From DASSQJ01 sp963773655 (GTDB taxonomy: Bacteria; Actinomycetota; Actinomycetes; Actinomycetales; Dermatophilaceae): 64,000 nt of DNA. Position numbers and translations under genes: made by a program. The DNA lies in contig CAVZBX010000001.1 in NCBI GenBank assembly GCA_963773655.1, positions 992,001 through 1,056,000 of the forward strand, written 5' to 3'. The notes below the pieces were generated by a model. The model was given only the letters and a program-made list of their open reading frames with translations, ran no database searches and was not told the DNA's origin. Below, piece after piece: positions 34,581 to 41,812 of this stretch (within the stretch, counting starts at the first letter, position 1; each line of letters opens with the position of its first letter).

Positions 34581-34686
34581 CTGTCCGACCACTGTCCGGG
34601 CGGCGAGCCGGAGACGGGGCGTTGTGAGCCGCGGTCCGCTGCGCAGCCACCGCGAACCGGGTTGCCCCGGACAGGGGCCGGACAGG
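34581..34686. promoter_or_regulatory. Four SARP-type heptamers at 11-base spacing, in two opposed pairs
   Basis: CTGTCCG occurs on the plus strand at 34581-34587 and 34592-34598 and on the minus strand at 34669-34675 and 34680-34686. Within each pair the spacing is exactly 11 bases, and the two pairs face each other about 70 bases apart. SARP activators bind direct heptamers 11 bases apart, so one pair could drive the rightward CPBP-ABC operon and the other the leftward HMA gene and possibly the regulator. The surrounding 346-base gap (34526-34871) holds no gene. Confidence 0.62.
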
Positions 34687-34871
34687 ACCGGGAAAGTGCC
34701 GCGCCCAACCCTGAAGCACCCGCGAGCGGAAGCTCGCGTCAACTCAATGGATCTGCCCTGAGGTCCGCGCGGCCCTGGGAGGTCCCGGCAGTCGATCGGG
34801 ATGAAGCATCACCTCGCGAGGAGTGGGGTGCTCCGCCCCCGTCGTCCACACCGCACCCGCAGGAGCCACTC

Positions 34872-35753
34872 ATGACCAGCCACATCGTCACCACCTCCAC
34901 TGCTCCGGTCGCCGACAACCCCGACCGAAAGCCCCTGGTCCAGTTCGTCACCGTCGCCGTCCCAGTCGCCTGGGTGCTGCTGACGATCCCGTTCCTCCTC
35001 GACCTGCCGGTCGAGCCGTTCGTGCTCGGCACGCTGTTCCTCGGTCTGGTCCTGCCCACCGTGGTGCTGACCCGGCGGGACCCGACCACGTCGATGCGCC
35101 AGCTGCTGCGCGACGCCGTGCGACCGCCACGACCGCTGTGGTTGCTGATCCCGGCTGCCCTGGTGATCCCCGGCGCCGTCGCCGGCGTGGCGGCCCTCCT
35201 CGGTGTCGGTGTCCCGGTGACTCCGTCGTTCGTGGTCAACCTGGCCGTCATGAACGTGCTGTCGAGCCTGGTCGTGGTGAACCTGTGGGAGGAGATGGCC
35301 TGGGCCGGCTTCGTGCAGCGCCGCGCGATGGCGCGCTGGGGGTTCGCCGGCGGCAGCGTTGCGACGGCGCTCGCCTTCACCGGTGTGCACCTGCCGCTCA
35401 GCCTGTACGGCGCCGACGGCGTCGGCGACGTCGCGTACAACATCGCCGTGATGGTCGTGTCCGGCATCGGGATGCGCCTGCTCATCGGGGCGTTCGACGG
35501 CTGGGGACACCGCAGCATCCTCGCCCTGGGCCTTGTGCACGCCAGCTTCAACGCGTCGTCGGAGCTGCTCGACCCCGGCTCCGAATGGGTCCGGTACGCC
35601 GTCACCATCGCCCTCGGCCTGGGCGCGTGGGCCCTGCACCGGAGGACGACCGTGGTCGCATCCGCGCCCGCCGGGTCGCCTCTCGACACGGCAGCGCGGC
35701 CGGCCGACGACACCCCGACCCGCTCAGCCGACAGCGGGGCCCGGTCCCGATGA
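34872..35753 (+). CDS. CPBP-family intramembrane protease
   Basis: A 293-residue multi-span membrane protein from ATG 34872 behind GCAGGAG. Abortive-phage-infection/CAAX (CPBP, Abi) motifs are visible: EEMAWAGFVQRR (motif 1, EExxxxxxxQR), AFTGVHLPLSL (motif 2 His) and LGLVHASFN (motif 3). About eight hydrophobic segments run from residue 28 to 275. Bacterial CPBP proteins cut or modify peptides in the membrane, and many lie next to peptide transporters. Here it heads an operon with a truncated PhzF-like frame and an ABC-2 exporter, suggesting peptide maturation, immunity or resistance. Confidence 0.85.
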   Translation: MTSHIVTTSTAPVADNPDRKPLVQFVTVAVPVAWVLLTIPFLLDLPVEPFVLGTLFLGLVLPTVVLTRRDPTTSMRQLLRDAVRPPRPLWLLIPAALVIPGAVAGVAALLGVGVPVTPSFVVNLAVMNVLSSLVVVNLWEEMAWAGFVQRRAMARWGFAGGSVATALAFTGVHLPLSLYGADGVGDVAYNIAVMVVSGIGMRLLIGAFDGWGHRSILALGLVHASFNASSELLDPGSEWVRYAVTIALGLGAWALHRRTTVVASAPAGSPLDTAARPADDTPTRSADSGARSR

Positions 35754-35902
35754 GCACCACGGTGGTCCGCCACGCCGCCTCCACCGACGAAGCGCACGGC
35801 GGCAATCCCGCCGGAGTCGTCCTCGGGACGGATGCGCCGCTGGCCCGTTCGCCCTACGTCGCTCAGTCACCCGACCCGACGCACGACAGGAGCACGACAT
35901 GA
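35750..35902 (+). CDS. Truncated PhzF-like N-terminal fragment
   Basis: A 50-residue frame whose ATG overlaps the CPBP stop (ATGA). MSTTVVRHAASTDEA then HGGNPAGVVLGTDAPLA resembles the N-terminal of PhzF-family isomerases (GGNPAGVVL is their hallmark). After this the sequence becomes unrelated and stops at 35902, overlapping the start of the ABC ATPase gene. The catalytic Glu region and all other PhzF parts are missing, so it is likely a relic that now works only as a translational bridge between CPBP and the ATPase. Confidence 0.4.
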   Translation: MSTTVVRHAASTDEAHGGNPAGVVLGTDAPLARSPYVAQSPDPTHDRSTT

Positions 35903-36846
35903 TCCACGTGGACTCACTCACCAAGCGCTACGGCGACAAGGTCGCCGTGGACGACCTGACCTTCGAGGTCCGGCCCGGCCTCGTCACAGGGTTCCTCGGC
36001 CCGAACGGTGCCGGCAAGTCGACCACCCTGCGCATGATCTTGGGCCTGGACCGGCCCACGCACGGCCGTGCCACGGTCGCAGGACGCGCCTTCGCCGCGC
36101 AGCGCGACGGCCTGCACCTGGTCGGCGCCCTGCTGGATGCCGGCGAGGTGCAGGGCGACCGCCGGGCGCTCGCTCACCTCTCCGCAGCAGCGGCCACCAT
36201 CGGCCTCGGACGCCGCCGCGTCCACGAGGTGCTCACCCAGGTCGGCCTGGTCGAGGTGGCGCACCAACGCATCTCCAGCTACTCGCTCGGTATGCGTCAG
36301 CGACTCGGCATCGCCCTTGCCCTGCTGGGCGACCCGCCGGTCGTGATGCTCGACGAACCGATCAACGGGCTCGACCCCGACGGCGTCGTGTGGATCCGCC
36401 ACCTGCTGCGGTACCTGGCCGACGAGGGCCGCACCGTCTTCGTCTCCTCCCACTTGATGTCCGAGGTGTCCCAGGTCGCCGACCACCTCGTCGTCATCGG
36501 CCGGGGCCGACTCGTGGCCGACGTGCCCACCCACGAGCTGCTCGCCTCGGGGGCTCCCTCGGTGACGGTTCACGTGGACGAGGCCGCGACCCTCGCACCG
36601 CTGCTTGTCTCCCAGGGGGCCACGGTCGAACGGCCCGCCGCCGAAGTGCTCGAGGTGCGAGGTCTCTCCTCCCGCGACATCGCCCGGGTCGCCCTCGACG
36701 AGGGCATCCTCGTGCACGAGCTCACCCAGCGGTCCCGCTCGCTCGAGGAAGCCTTCATCGACCTCACCCACGACGCCGTGGAGTTCCAGGGGGCGCCGAC
36801 CAGCGCCCCCACCCCCGCCGCAAGCACCACCTCGCCAGGACGGTGA
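35899..36846 (+). CDS. ABC transporter ATPase (BcrA/NatA-like)
   Basis: A 315-residue ATPase from ATG 35899. MIHVDSLTKRYGDKVAVDDL leads to Walker A GPNGAGKST (38-46), the signature YSLGMRQRL, Walker B VVMLDEPINGLD and the switch SSHLMSEV. The C-terminal 90 residues (VHVDEAATLAPLL and onwards) are the small regulatory domain of the DrrA/BcrA type. It partners the permease that starts 5 bases after its stop. Family members export antibiotics, peptides or sodium; the neighbouring CPBP protease favours a peptide. Overlaps the PhzF relic by 4 bases. Confidence 0.9.
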   Translation: MIHVDSLTKRYGDKVAVDDLTFEVRPGLVTGFLGPNGAGKSTTLRMILGLDRPTHGRATVAGRAFAAQRDGLHLVGALLDAGEVQGDRRALAHLSAAAATIGLGRRRVHEVLTQVGLVEVAHQRISSYSLGMRQRLGIALALLGDPPVVMLDEPINGLDPDGVVWIRHLLRYLADEGRTVFVSSHLMSEVSQVADHLVVIGRGRLVADVPTHELLASGAPSVTVHVDEAATLAPLLVSQGATVERPAAEVLEVRGLSSRDIARVALDEGILVHELTQRSRSLEEAFIDLTHDAVEFQGAPTSAPTPAASTTSPGR

Positions 36847-36851
36847 CCATC

Positions 36852-37724
36852 ATGACCACCTCGCCCACCTCGCACACCTCCGCCCAGATGCTCCACGGCG
36901 CCACGACGTCATCGGATAGCGCTCGCTCCGACGGTGCCGGCGGCGCAGGTGTGGCCACCACGGTGCAGCGCACCGTGCACTCCGAGCTCGTCAAGCTCCG
37001 CAGTCTGCGATCGCACCTCTGGCTCCTCGGGGTCGCCACCGCGTTCACCATGGTGCTCGGCCCGATTCAGTCCCTGGGCCAGGTGCTGGCCGGGACGAGC
37101 CGCACCGTCAGGGACAGTGACGGCGCCCTGGCCGAAGCCCTGTCAGGAGCCACGACCTCGACCCTGCTCCTGGGGGTTCTCGGCGTCCTGGTCGTCACCG
37201 GCGAGTACGCGCCCCGCGCCATCCGCACCGCCTTCATGCTCGTGCCCCGACGTCCCTACGTCGTTGCCGCCAAGGCGGTCACCGTCGGTCTGGCGACCGC
37301 GGCCACGAGTGCCGTCTCGGTCGCCGTGGCGGTCACGGCTTCGTCGGTCATGTTCACCCGCGCGGACGTCGACGCAGGCTGGTCCAGCCCGGACACGCCA
37401 CGGGTGGCGCTGGCCATGGTCTGGTATCTCGTCGGGTGGGCAGTGCTCGGGCAGGTCGCCGGCTGGGTCACCCGCAGCAAGCTTGGTGGCGCCGCTCTCC
37501 TCATCGTCGTGATGCTCGTGGCCGCACCACTGGTGAGCCTGCTGCCGGGTCCAGTCGGAGAGGTGCTCGCGGCCGTGATGCCCTCGTCCGCGGGTGGGGC
37601 GATGATCAGCACCTCCCACGCCACCCCACTCGCTTCCCCAGCGGTGGGCTTCGCGCTGTGGACCGGCTACCTCGTCGTGCTGACCTCGCTGGCTTCCTGG
37701 GTCGTCTCCCGCCGCGACGCCTGA
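36852..37724 (+). CDS. ABC-2 type permease of the adjacent ATPase
   Basis: A 290-residue membrane protein from ATG 36852. A GTG at 36843, overlapping the ATPase stop, is an alternative. After a hydrophilic 40-residue N-terminus comes ELVKLRSLRSHLW then six hydrophobic segments (about 60-80, 107-125, 135-155, 185-205, 215-235, 265-285). This is the BcrB/NatB-like topology, with GEYAPRAIRTAFMLVPRR in the first cytoplasmic loop. It forms the membrane part of the exporter. The operon ends here and a candidate attR and a strong terminator follow. Confidence 0.87.
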   Translation: MTTSPTSHTSAQMLHGATTSSDSARSDGAGGAGVATTVQRTVHSELVKLRSLRSHLWLLGVATAFTMVLGPIQSLGQVLAGTSRTVRDSDGALAEALSGATTSTLLLGVLGVLVVTGEYAPRAIRTAFMLVPRRPYVVAAKAVTVGLATAATSAVSVAVAVTASSVMFTRADVDAGWSSPDTPRVALAMVWYLVGWAVLGQVAGWVTRSKLGGAALLIVVMLVAAPLVSLLPGPVGEVLAAVMPSSAGGAMISTSHATPLASPAVGFALWTGYLVVLTSLASWVVSRRDA

Positions 37725-37790
37725 CGGCTGCTCCCGGTTTCCGGGCCCCCCATCAGGATCTGTGTCCACGACCGCGCGTCGGTTCGACGG

Positions 37791-37813
37791 GTTCCAGTCC
37801 CACCGGGGGAGCG
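37791..37813 (+). repeat. Right direct repeat of the tRNA-Asn 3' end (candidate attR)
   Basis: GTTCCAGTCCCACCGGGGGA plus GCG matches 22488-22510 in 21 of 23 positions. No other part of a tRNA precedes it, so it is a stranded copy of the 3' end, as left by tRNA-targeting integration. The two changes would disrupt T-arm pairing. Confidence 0.55.
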
Positions 37814-37820
37814 AGCACGC

Positions 37821-37855
37821 GACGGGGCCCGGACCATCACGGTCCGGGCCCCGTC
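37821..37855. terminator. Strong bidirectional terminator
   Basis: GACGGGGCCCGGACC (37821-37835) and GGTCCGGGCCCCGTC (37841-37855) form a perfect 15-base stem with loop ATCAC. It lies between the ABC permease (plus) and gluD (minus), which converge on it, and can serve both. Confidence 0.85.
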
Positions 37856-37863
37856 GTGGCTGC

Positions 37864-38847
37864 TCAGTCCTCGCCGACGTGCCCGGGTCGGTCCTCGCTG
37901 TCGTGCCGGGCGCGGCGGGCGTGGGCAGCCGCCGCGACCATGCGTTCGCCGGCAGCTGCCGGCTCGCCGGGTTCGGCCCCTCCCTGGACGATGTTCGGCT
38001 CCGTGGTCGTCAGCGGGCCGGAGGTGTGGCCCCGCTTCTTCAGCCACGACTCGACGAAGCGCGCCACGCGGGTGAGCGAGTAGTTGAGGACGATGAAGAT
38101 GACCGCGACCACCAGGTAGGCGGGCACCGTGTTCGCGTAGGCCGAGCCCAGCGTCTTGGCCGCCGTGAGGAGCTCGGGGTAGAGGATGATCGTCCCGAGT
38201 GCGGTGTCCTTGAGCACCACGACGAGCTGACCGACCAGCGCCGGCAGCATGGCCGTCAGGGCCTGGGGCAGCTGGATCGAGCGCAGCGTCTGCCCCGGTG
38301 AGAGCCCGATGGACAGGCCCGCCTCGGACTGCCCCTTCGGCAGCGAGTGGACCCCGGAGCGGACGAGCTCGGCGATGACCGACCCGTTGTAGAGCGTGAG
38401 CGCCAGCACGACACCGAACAACGGCGCGTACTCGTTGGGCAGCCAGGCCGCGTTCGCGAACCAGCCGAAGAAGAAGAAGATCATCATCAGCAGGACGGGG
38501 ACCGAACGGAAGAACTCCACGACCCCCCCGGATACCCAGCGGACCCAGCGGTTCGTCGACAGCCGGCCCATCCCGAAGAGGATGCCGAAGATGCCGGCCA
38601 AGACCACGGAGAGCGCTGCGGCCTTGAGGGTCTCCCACAGGCCGGGAAGCAGGTACTGGGTCCACACCTCCGGGTCGGTGACGAACGGTGACCACATGTA
38701 GCCCTCGAGCTGGTTCGCGGACGCCATCTTGGTGAGGACCAGCCAGAGCACCCCCAACGCGATGACGACGCCGACGATGGTGAGGATCAGGTGGCGGCGC
38801 CGGGCCCGTGGTCCGGGCGCGTCGAACAGGACCGCCTCGGCGCTCAT
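37864..38847 (-). CDS. gluD: Glutamate/polar amino acid ABC transporter permease GluD
   Basis: A 327-residue HisM/GluD-type permease from ATG 38847. A cytoplasmic start MSAEAVLFDAPGPRARRRH precedes five or so hydrophobic segments, and the ABC-contact (EAA) loop is AGLSIGLSPGQTLRSIQLPQAL. The 60-residue C-terminal tail after ESWLKKRGH is hydrophilic and variable. Its start overlaps the gluC stop (ATGA). The gene order gluA-gluB-gluC-gluD is that of the Corynebacterium glutamate importer. Glutamate as substrate is by analogy; other acidic or polar amino acids are possible. Confidence 0.87.
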   Translation of the reverse strand: MSAEAVLFDAPGPRARRRHLILTIVGVVIALGVLWLVLTKMASANQLEGYMWSPFVTDPEVWTQYLLPGLWETLKAAALSVVLAGIFGILFGMGRLSTNRWVRWVSGGVVEFFRSVPVLLMMIFFFFGWFANAAWLPNEYAPLFGVVLALTLYNGSVIAELVRSGVHSLPKGQSEAGLSIGLSPGQTLRSIQLPQALTAMLPALVGQLVVVLKDTALGTIILYPELLTAAKTLGSAYANTVPAYLVVAVIFIVLNYSLTRVARFVESWLKKRGHTSGPLTTTEPNIVQGGAEPGEPAAAGERMVAAAAHARRARHDSEDRPGHVGED

Positions 38848-39509
38848 CGCTTCACCGCCAGGCGGCGCGACATGTTGGTGAACCAGATCCCGAGCGGCAG
38901 CGTGAGGATGACGAAGCCGATGGCGAAGAGGAGGAACGTCACAAGGCTCGAGCCCTCGTTCTCGGTGATCTGGGCGAGCAGACCCGCCGCCTCGGCCGTC
39001 CCGAGGATGACCGCCGCGACGGTCGTGTTCTTGATGAGCGCGATGAGGGTGGAGCCGAGGGGCGCGATCGCGCCGCGGAACGCCTGCGGCAGGAGCACCT
39101 CGCGCAACGACTGACCGAAGGTCAGTCCGATCGAGCGAGCGGCTTCGGCCTGGCCGGCGGGGATCGTGTTGACCCCGCTGCGCAGCGCCTCGCAGACGAA
39201 CGCCGCGTGATAGACGGACAGCGCGATGACCGCCCACCAGTAGGCGTTGCGGGAGAGGTCGTCGGAGATGGCCAGTCCCAGGATGAACGACATGCCGAGG
39301 ATGCTGAAGACCATGAGCAGGGTCAGCGGGGTGTTGCGGAAGACCGTGACGTACGCGGTGCCGATGAGGCGGAGCACCCGCACGGGGGACACCCGCAGGA
39401 TGGCGACGACCGTGCCGATGACCAGCGAGCCGATCGCCGAGAGCACCGACAGCTGGATCGTCACCCAGAAGGCACCGAGGATGTCGTACTTGCCGAGGAT
39501 GTCGCCCAT
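38844..39509 (-). CDS. gluC: Glutamate/polar amino acid ABC transporter permease GluC
   Basis: A 221-residue permease from ATG 39509 (GTG 39512 is one codon earlier). Hydrophobic segments lie at about 13-35, 52-75, 85-105, 145-165 and 185-205; TVFRNTPLTLLMVF is the family motif and AARSIGLTFGQSLREVLLPQ the loop that contacts the ATPase. It pairs with GluD as a heterodimeric channel. Four-base overlap with gluD gives equal translation. A 10-base hairpin in the gap upstream separates it from gluB and may lower permease expression relative to the binding protein. Confidence 0.88.
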   Translation of the reverse strand: MGDILGKYDILGAFWVTIQLSVLSAIGSLVIGTVVAILRVSPVRVLRLIGTAYVTVFRNTPLTLLMVFSILGMSFILGLAISDDLSRNAYWWAVIALSVYHAAFVCEALRSGVNTIPAGQAEAARSIGLTFGQSLREVLLPQAFRGAIAPLGSTLIALIKNTTVAAVILGTAEAAGLLAQITENEGSSLVTFLLFAIGFVILTLPLGIWFTNMSRRLAVKR

Positions 39510-39552
39510 CACCTCACCTCTCGTCGTCGGCGGAGGGGCCTGTGCACGGGTC

Positions 39553-39578
39553 GCCGCCCGCCCTGACAGGCGGGCGGC
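39553..39578 (-). terminator. Intercistronic hairpin between gluB and gluC
   Basis: GCCGCCCGCC (39553-39562) and GGCGGGCGGC (39569-39578) form a perfect 10-base stem with loop CTGACA, 21 bases after gluB. No U-run follows. It could act as a partial terminator or protect the gluB 3' end, giving more binding protein than permease. Confidence 0.6.
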
Positions 39579-39599
39579 ACCCCGTGGTCACCGGTCCGG

Positions 39600-40451
39600 T
39601 CAGGAGCAGGGCTCCGGCTTCGGCGGGTTGCCGGGAGGCGGCGTGTACCCCGCCGCCCCGAGGTTCTCGTCGACGAACGTCTGCCAGTCGCCGTCGTCGA
39701 TCATCTTCTGGATCGCGTCGGTGACCTGCTGGCACAGCTCGGTGTCGCCCTTCTTCAGGCCGATGCCGTAGTTCTCCTCGGAGAAGGTCTCTCCGACCAC
39801 CTTGAGCTTGCCCGCGTACTGGTCCTGGGAGGCGTAGCCCGCGAGGATCGTGTCGTCGGTGGTCACGGCGTCGATGGTGCCGGAGCTGAGGGCGGCGACG
39901 CACTCGGAGTACGTCCCGAACTCCTGGAGGTTCACCCCGGGCACCTTCTCCTGGACCTTCTGCGCGGAGGTCGAGCCGGTGACCGAGCACAGCTTCTTGC
40001 CGTCGAGGCTGTCGGGGCCGGTGATGTCGGAGTCGACCGAGACGAGCAGGTCCTGACCGGCGATGAAGTACGGCCCGGCGAAGGAGACCTTCTGGGCGCG
40101 CTCGTCGGTGATCGAGTACGTCGCGACGACGAGGTCGACCTGGTCGGTCTCGATGAGGGTCTCTCGCTGGGCGCTCGGCGCCTGCACCCACTCGATGGCG
40201 TCGGCGGAGTATCCGAGCTGCTCGGCGACGTAGGTCGCGACGTCGACGTCGAAGCCGGTGTAGTCGTTGCCCTGCTTCAGGCCCAGGCCCGGCTGGTCGA
40301 ACTTGATGCCGATCTTGATGGTGTCGCTGGAGCCGCTGTCGTCTCCCGAGCCGCCGTCGCTGCCGCCGTCGCCGGAGTCGGAGCCGCAGGCGCTCAGGCC
40401 GAGGCCGAGGACCGCCGCGGCTGCGACGAGTCCGATCCGAGTGCTTCTCAT
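39600..40451 (-). CDS. gluB: Glutamate-binding lipoprotein GluB
   Basis: A 283-residue extracytoplasmic solute-binding protein (family 3). Signal peptide with lipobox GLGLSACGS (Cys at 22) and a serine/glycine/aspartate-rich linker, then IKIGIKFDQPGLGLKQGNDYTGFDVDVATYVAEQLG, the family opening. YSITDERAQKVSFAGPYFIAGQDLLV and GSTSAQKVQEKVPG follow, and the ligand Asp is in TTDDTILAGYA. The arginine and threonines that hold amino acid carboxylates appear present (ERAQK, TSAQK). ATG 40451 overlaps no gene; gluA lies 57 bases upstream on the same strand. Confidence 0.9.
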   Translation of the reverse strand: MRSTRIGLVAAAAVLGLGLSACGSDSGDGGSDGGSGDDSGSSDTIKIGIKFDQPGLGLKQGNDYTGFDVDVATYVAEQLGYSADAIEWVQAPSAQRETLIETDQVDLVVATYSITDERAQKVSFAGPYFIAGQDLLVSVDSDITGPDSLDGKKLCSVTGSTSAQKVQEKVPGVNLQEFGTYSECVAALSSGTIDAVTTDDTILAGYASQDQYAGKLKVVGETFSEENYGIGLKKGDTELCQQVTDAIQKMIDDGDWQTFVDENLGAAGYTPPPGNPPKPEPCS

Positions 40452-40508
40452 GGGTTTCCTCCTGGTTGGTGACTCGTGGTCTCTCGCGGCCCGGGGACGG
40501 GCCCGCAG

Positions 40509-41249
40509 TCAGTGGGTGAGGATCTTGCCGAGGAAGTCCTTGGCCCGGTCGCTCTTCGGGTGGGTGAAGAACTGCTCGGGCTCGGCCTCCTCCACGATGG
40601 CGCCTTCGGAGAGGAACACGACCCGGTTGGCGGCCTTGCGCGCGAAGCCCATCTCGTGGGTGACGACGACCATGGTCATCCCGCTCTTCGCGAGCTGGAC
40701 CATGACGTCGAGGACCTCGTTGATCATCTCCGGGTCCAGGGCCGAGGTGGGCTCGTCGAAGAGCATGACCTTGGGGTCCATCGCCAGGGACCGCGCGATC
40801 GCGACGCGCTGCTGCTGGCCGCCGGAGAGCTGTGCCGGGTACTTGTCGGCCTGCTCCTGGATGCCGACGCGCTCGAGCAGCTCCCGGGCTCGCGCCTCGG
40901 CCTCCTTCTTGCCCTGCTTGCGGACCTTGATCGGGCCGAGGGTGACGTTCTCGAGGATCGTCTTGTGCGCGAAGAGGTTGAAGGACTGGAAGACCATGCC
41001 GACGTCGGCGCGCAGCTTGGCGAGCTCCTTGCCCTCCTCGGGCAGCTCCTCGCCGTCGATGGTGATCGAGCCGCTCTCGAAGGTCTCGAGGCGGTTGATG
41101 GTGCGGCAGAGCGTGGACTTGCCCGACCCCGAGGGGCCGATGAGGATGACGACCTCACCCTTGCCGACGGTGAGGTTGATGTCCTTGAGGACGTGGAGGT
41201 CACCGAAGTGCTTGTTGACGTCCTTCATCACGACCAGCGGCTCGCTCAT
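40509..41249 (-). CDS. gluA: Glutamate ABC transporter ATPase GluA
   Basis: A 246-residue ATPase of the polar amino acid uptake family. It starts MSEPLVVMKDVNKHFGDLHV at ATG 41249. Walker A GPSGSGKST (38-46), Q-loop VFQSFNLFAHKT, signature LSGGQQQRV, Walker B VMLFDEPTSALDPE and switch VVVTHEMGFARKAANRV are all intact, matching GlnQ/GluA. First gene of the gluABCD operon. A frameshifted cupin gene precedes it on the same strand; no obvious promoter was identified in the 86-base gap. Confidence 0.93.
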   Translation of the reverse strand: MSEPLVVMKDVNKHFGDLHVLKDINLTVGKGEVVILIGPSGSGKSTLCRTINRLETFESGSITIDGEELPEEGKELAKLRADVGMVFQSFNLFAHKTILENVTLGPIKVRKQGKKEAEARARELLERVGIQEQADKYPAQLSGGQQQRVAIARSLAMDPKVMLFDEPTSALDPEMINEVLDVMVQLAKSGMTMVVVTHEMGFARKAANRVVFLSEGAIVEEAEPEQFFTHPKSDRAKDFLGKILTH

Positions 41250-41335
41250 GCACAAGGAACCTAGCCAGTGGCACCCGCGCCTGGTAACCGGCAGGACACC
41301 GGACCACGTCGATCGTGACCGTTCCGAGACCTCCG

Positions 41336-41672
41336 TCAGGTGATCCAGACCTTGCGCAGCGTCGCCGTCACCGCCCACGTCGTCCGCTCGCCGGCACGGA
41401 GCCGGACGGCGACCCCGGGCCCCAGCCGGAGCGTCTCGCCGTCCTCGAACCGCACGGTGCCGTCGCCGGCCAGGACGACGAACACCTCGTCGACCTCGGT
41501 GTCGCGGGCGGTGCCCTCGGTCATCTCCCAGACCCCGACCTCGACGTCGCCGAGCCGGGCGAGGGGTGCCAGCGCCGTCGTCGGCGCGCCGGACGACGAC
41601 GTCCTCCGGCGGAAGGGGTGCGTGCTCGAGCGGGTGGGCCAGCAGGTCGGGGGAGAGGAGTCGGTCGCTCAC
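41336..41672 (-). pseudogene. Cupin protein gene with frameshift
   Basis: From GTG 41672 the frame reads VSDRLLSPDLLAHPLEHAPL then PPEDVVVRR, then loses homology. A one-base shift near 41585 restores APLARLGDVEVGVWEMTEGT and the rest of a cupin barrel (DEVFVVLAGDGTVRFEDGE, RAGERTTWAVTATLRKVWIT). The whole would be about 110 residues, like the EutQ/ureidoglycine-type cupins often found beside FAD-dependent amine oxidases, and such an oxidase is divergent at 41813. Either a real mutation or a sequencing error. Confidence 0.65.
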
Positions 41673-41812
41673 GCCGCGATCCTCCCACGGCTACCGATCC
41701 CGCAACCGAACCCGGACTCCCGCTGTTTGATCCGTCGACTGGATGGCGCTGGTCGAGGGAATCCGTGGTGAGGGATTCGCGGCCGGTGGAGCGCGAACGG
41801 CATGATGTGCGC

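Noticed and set aside
37760..37813. Possible second tRNA ending in ACCGGGGGAGC
   Set aside because: No D-arm or anticodon arm upstream; only the 3' end is present, so it is treated as a repeat.
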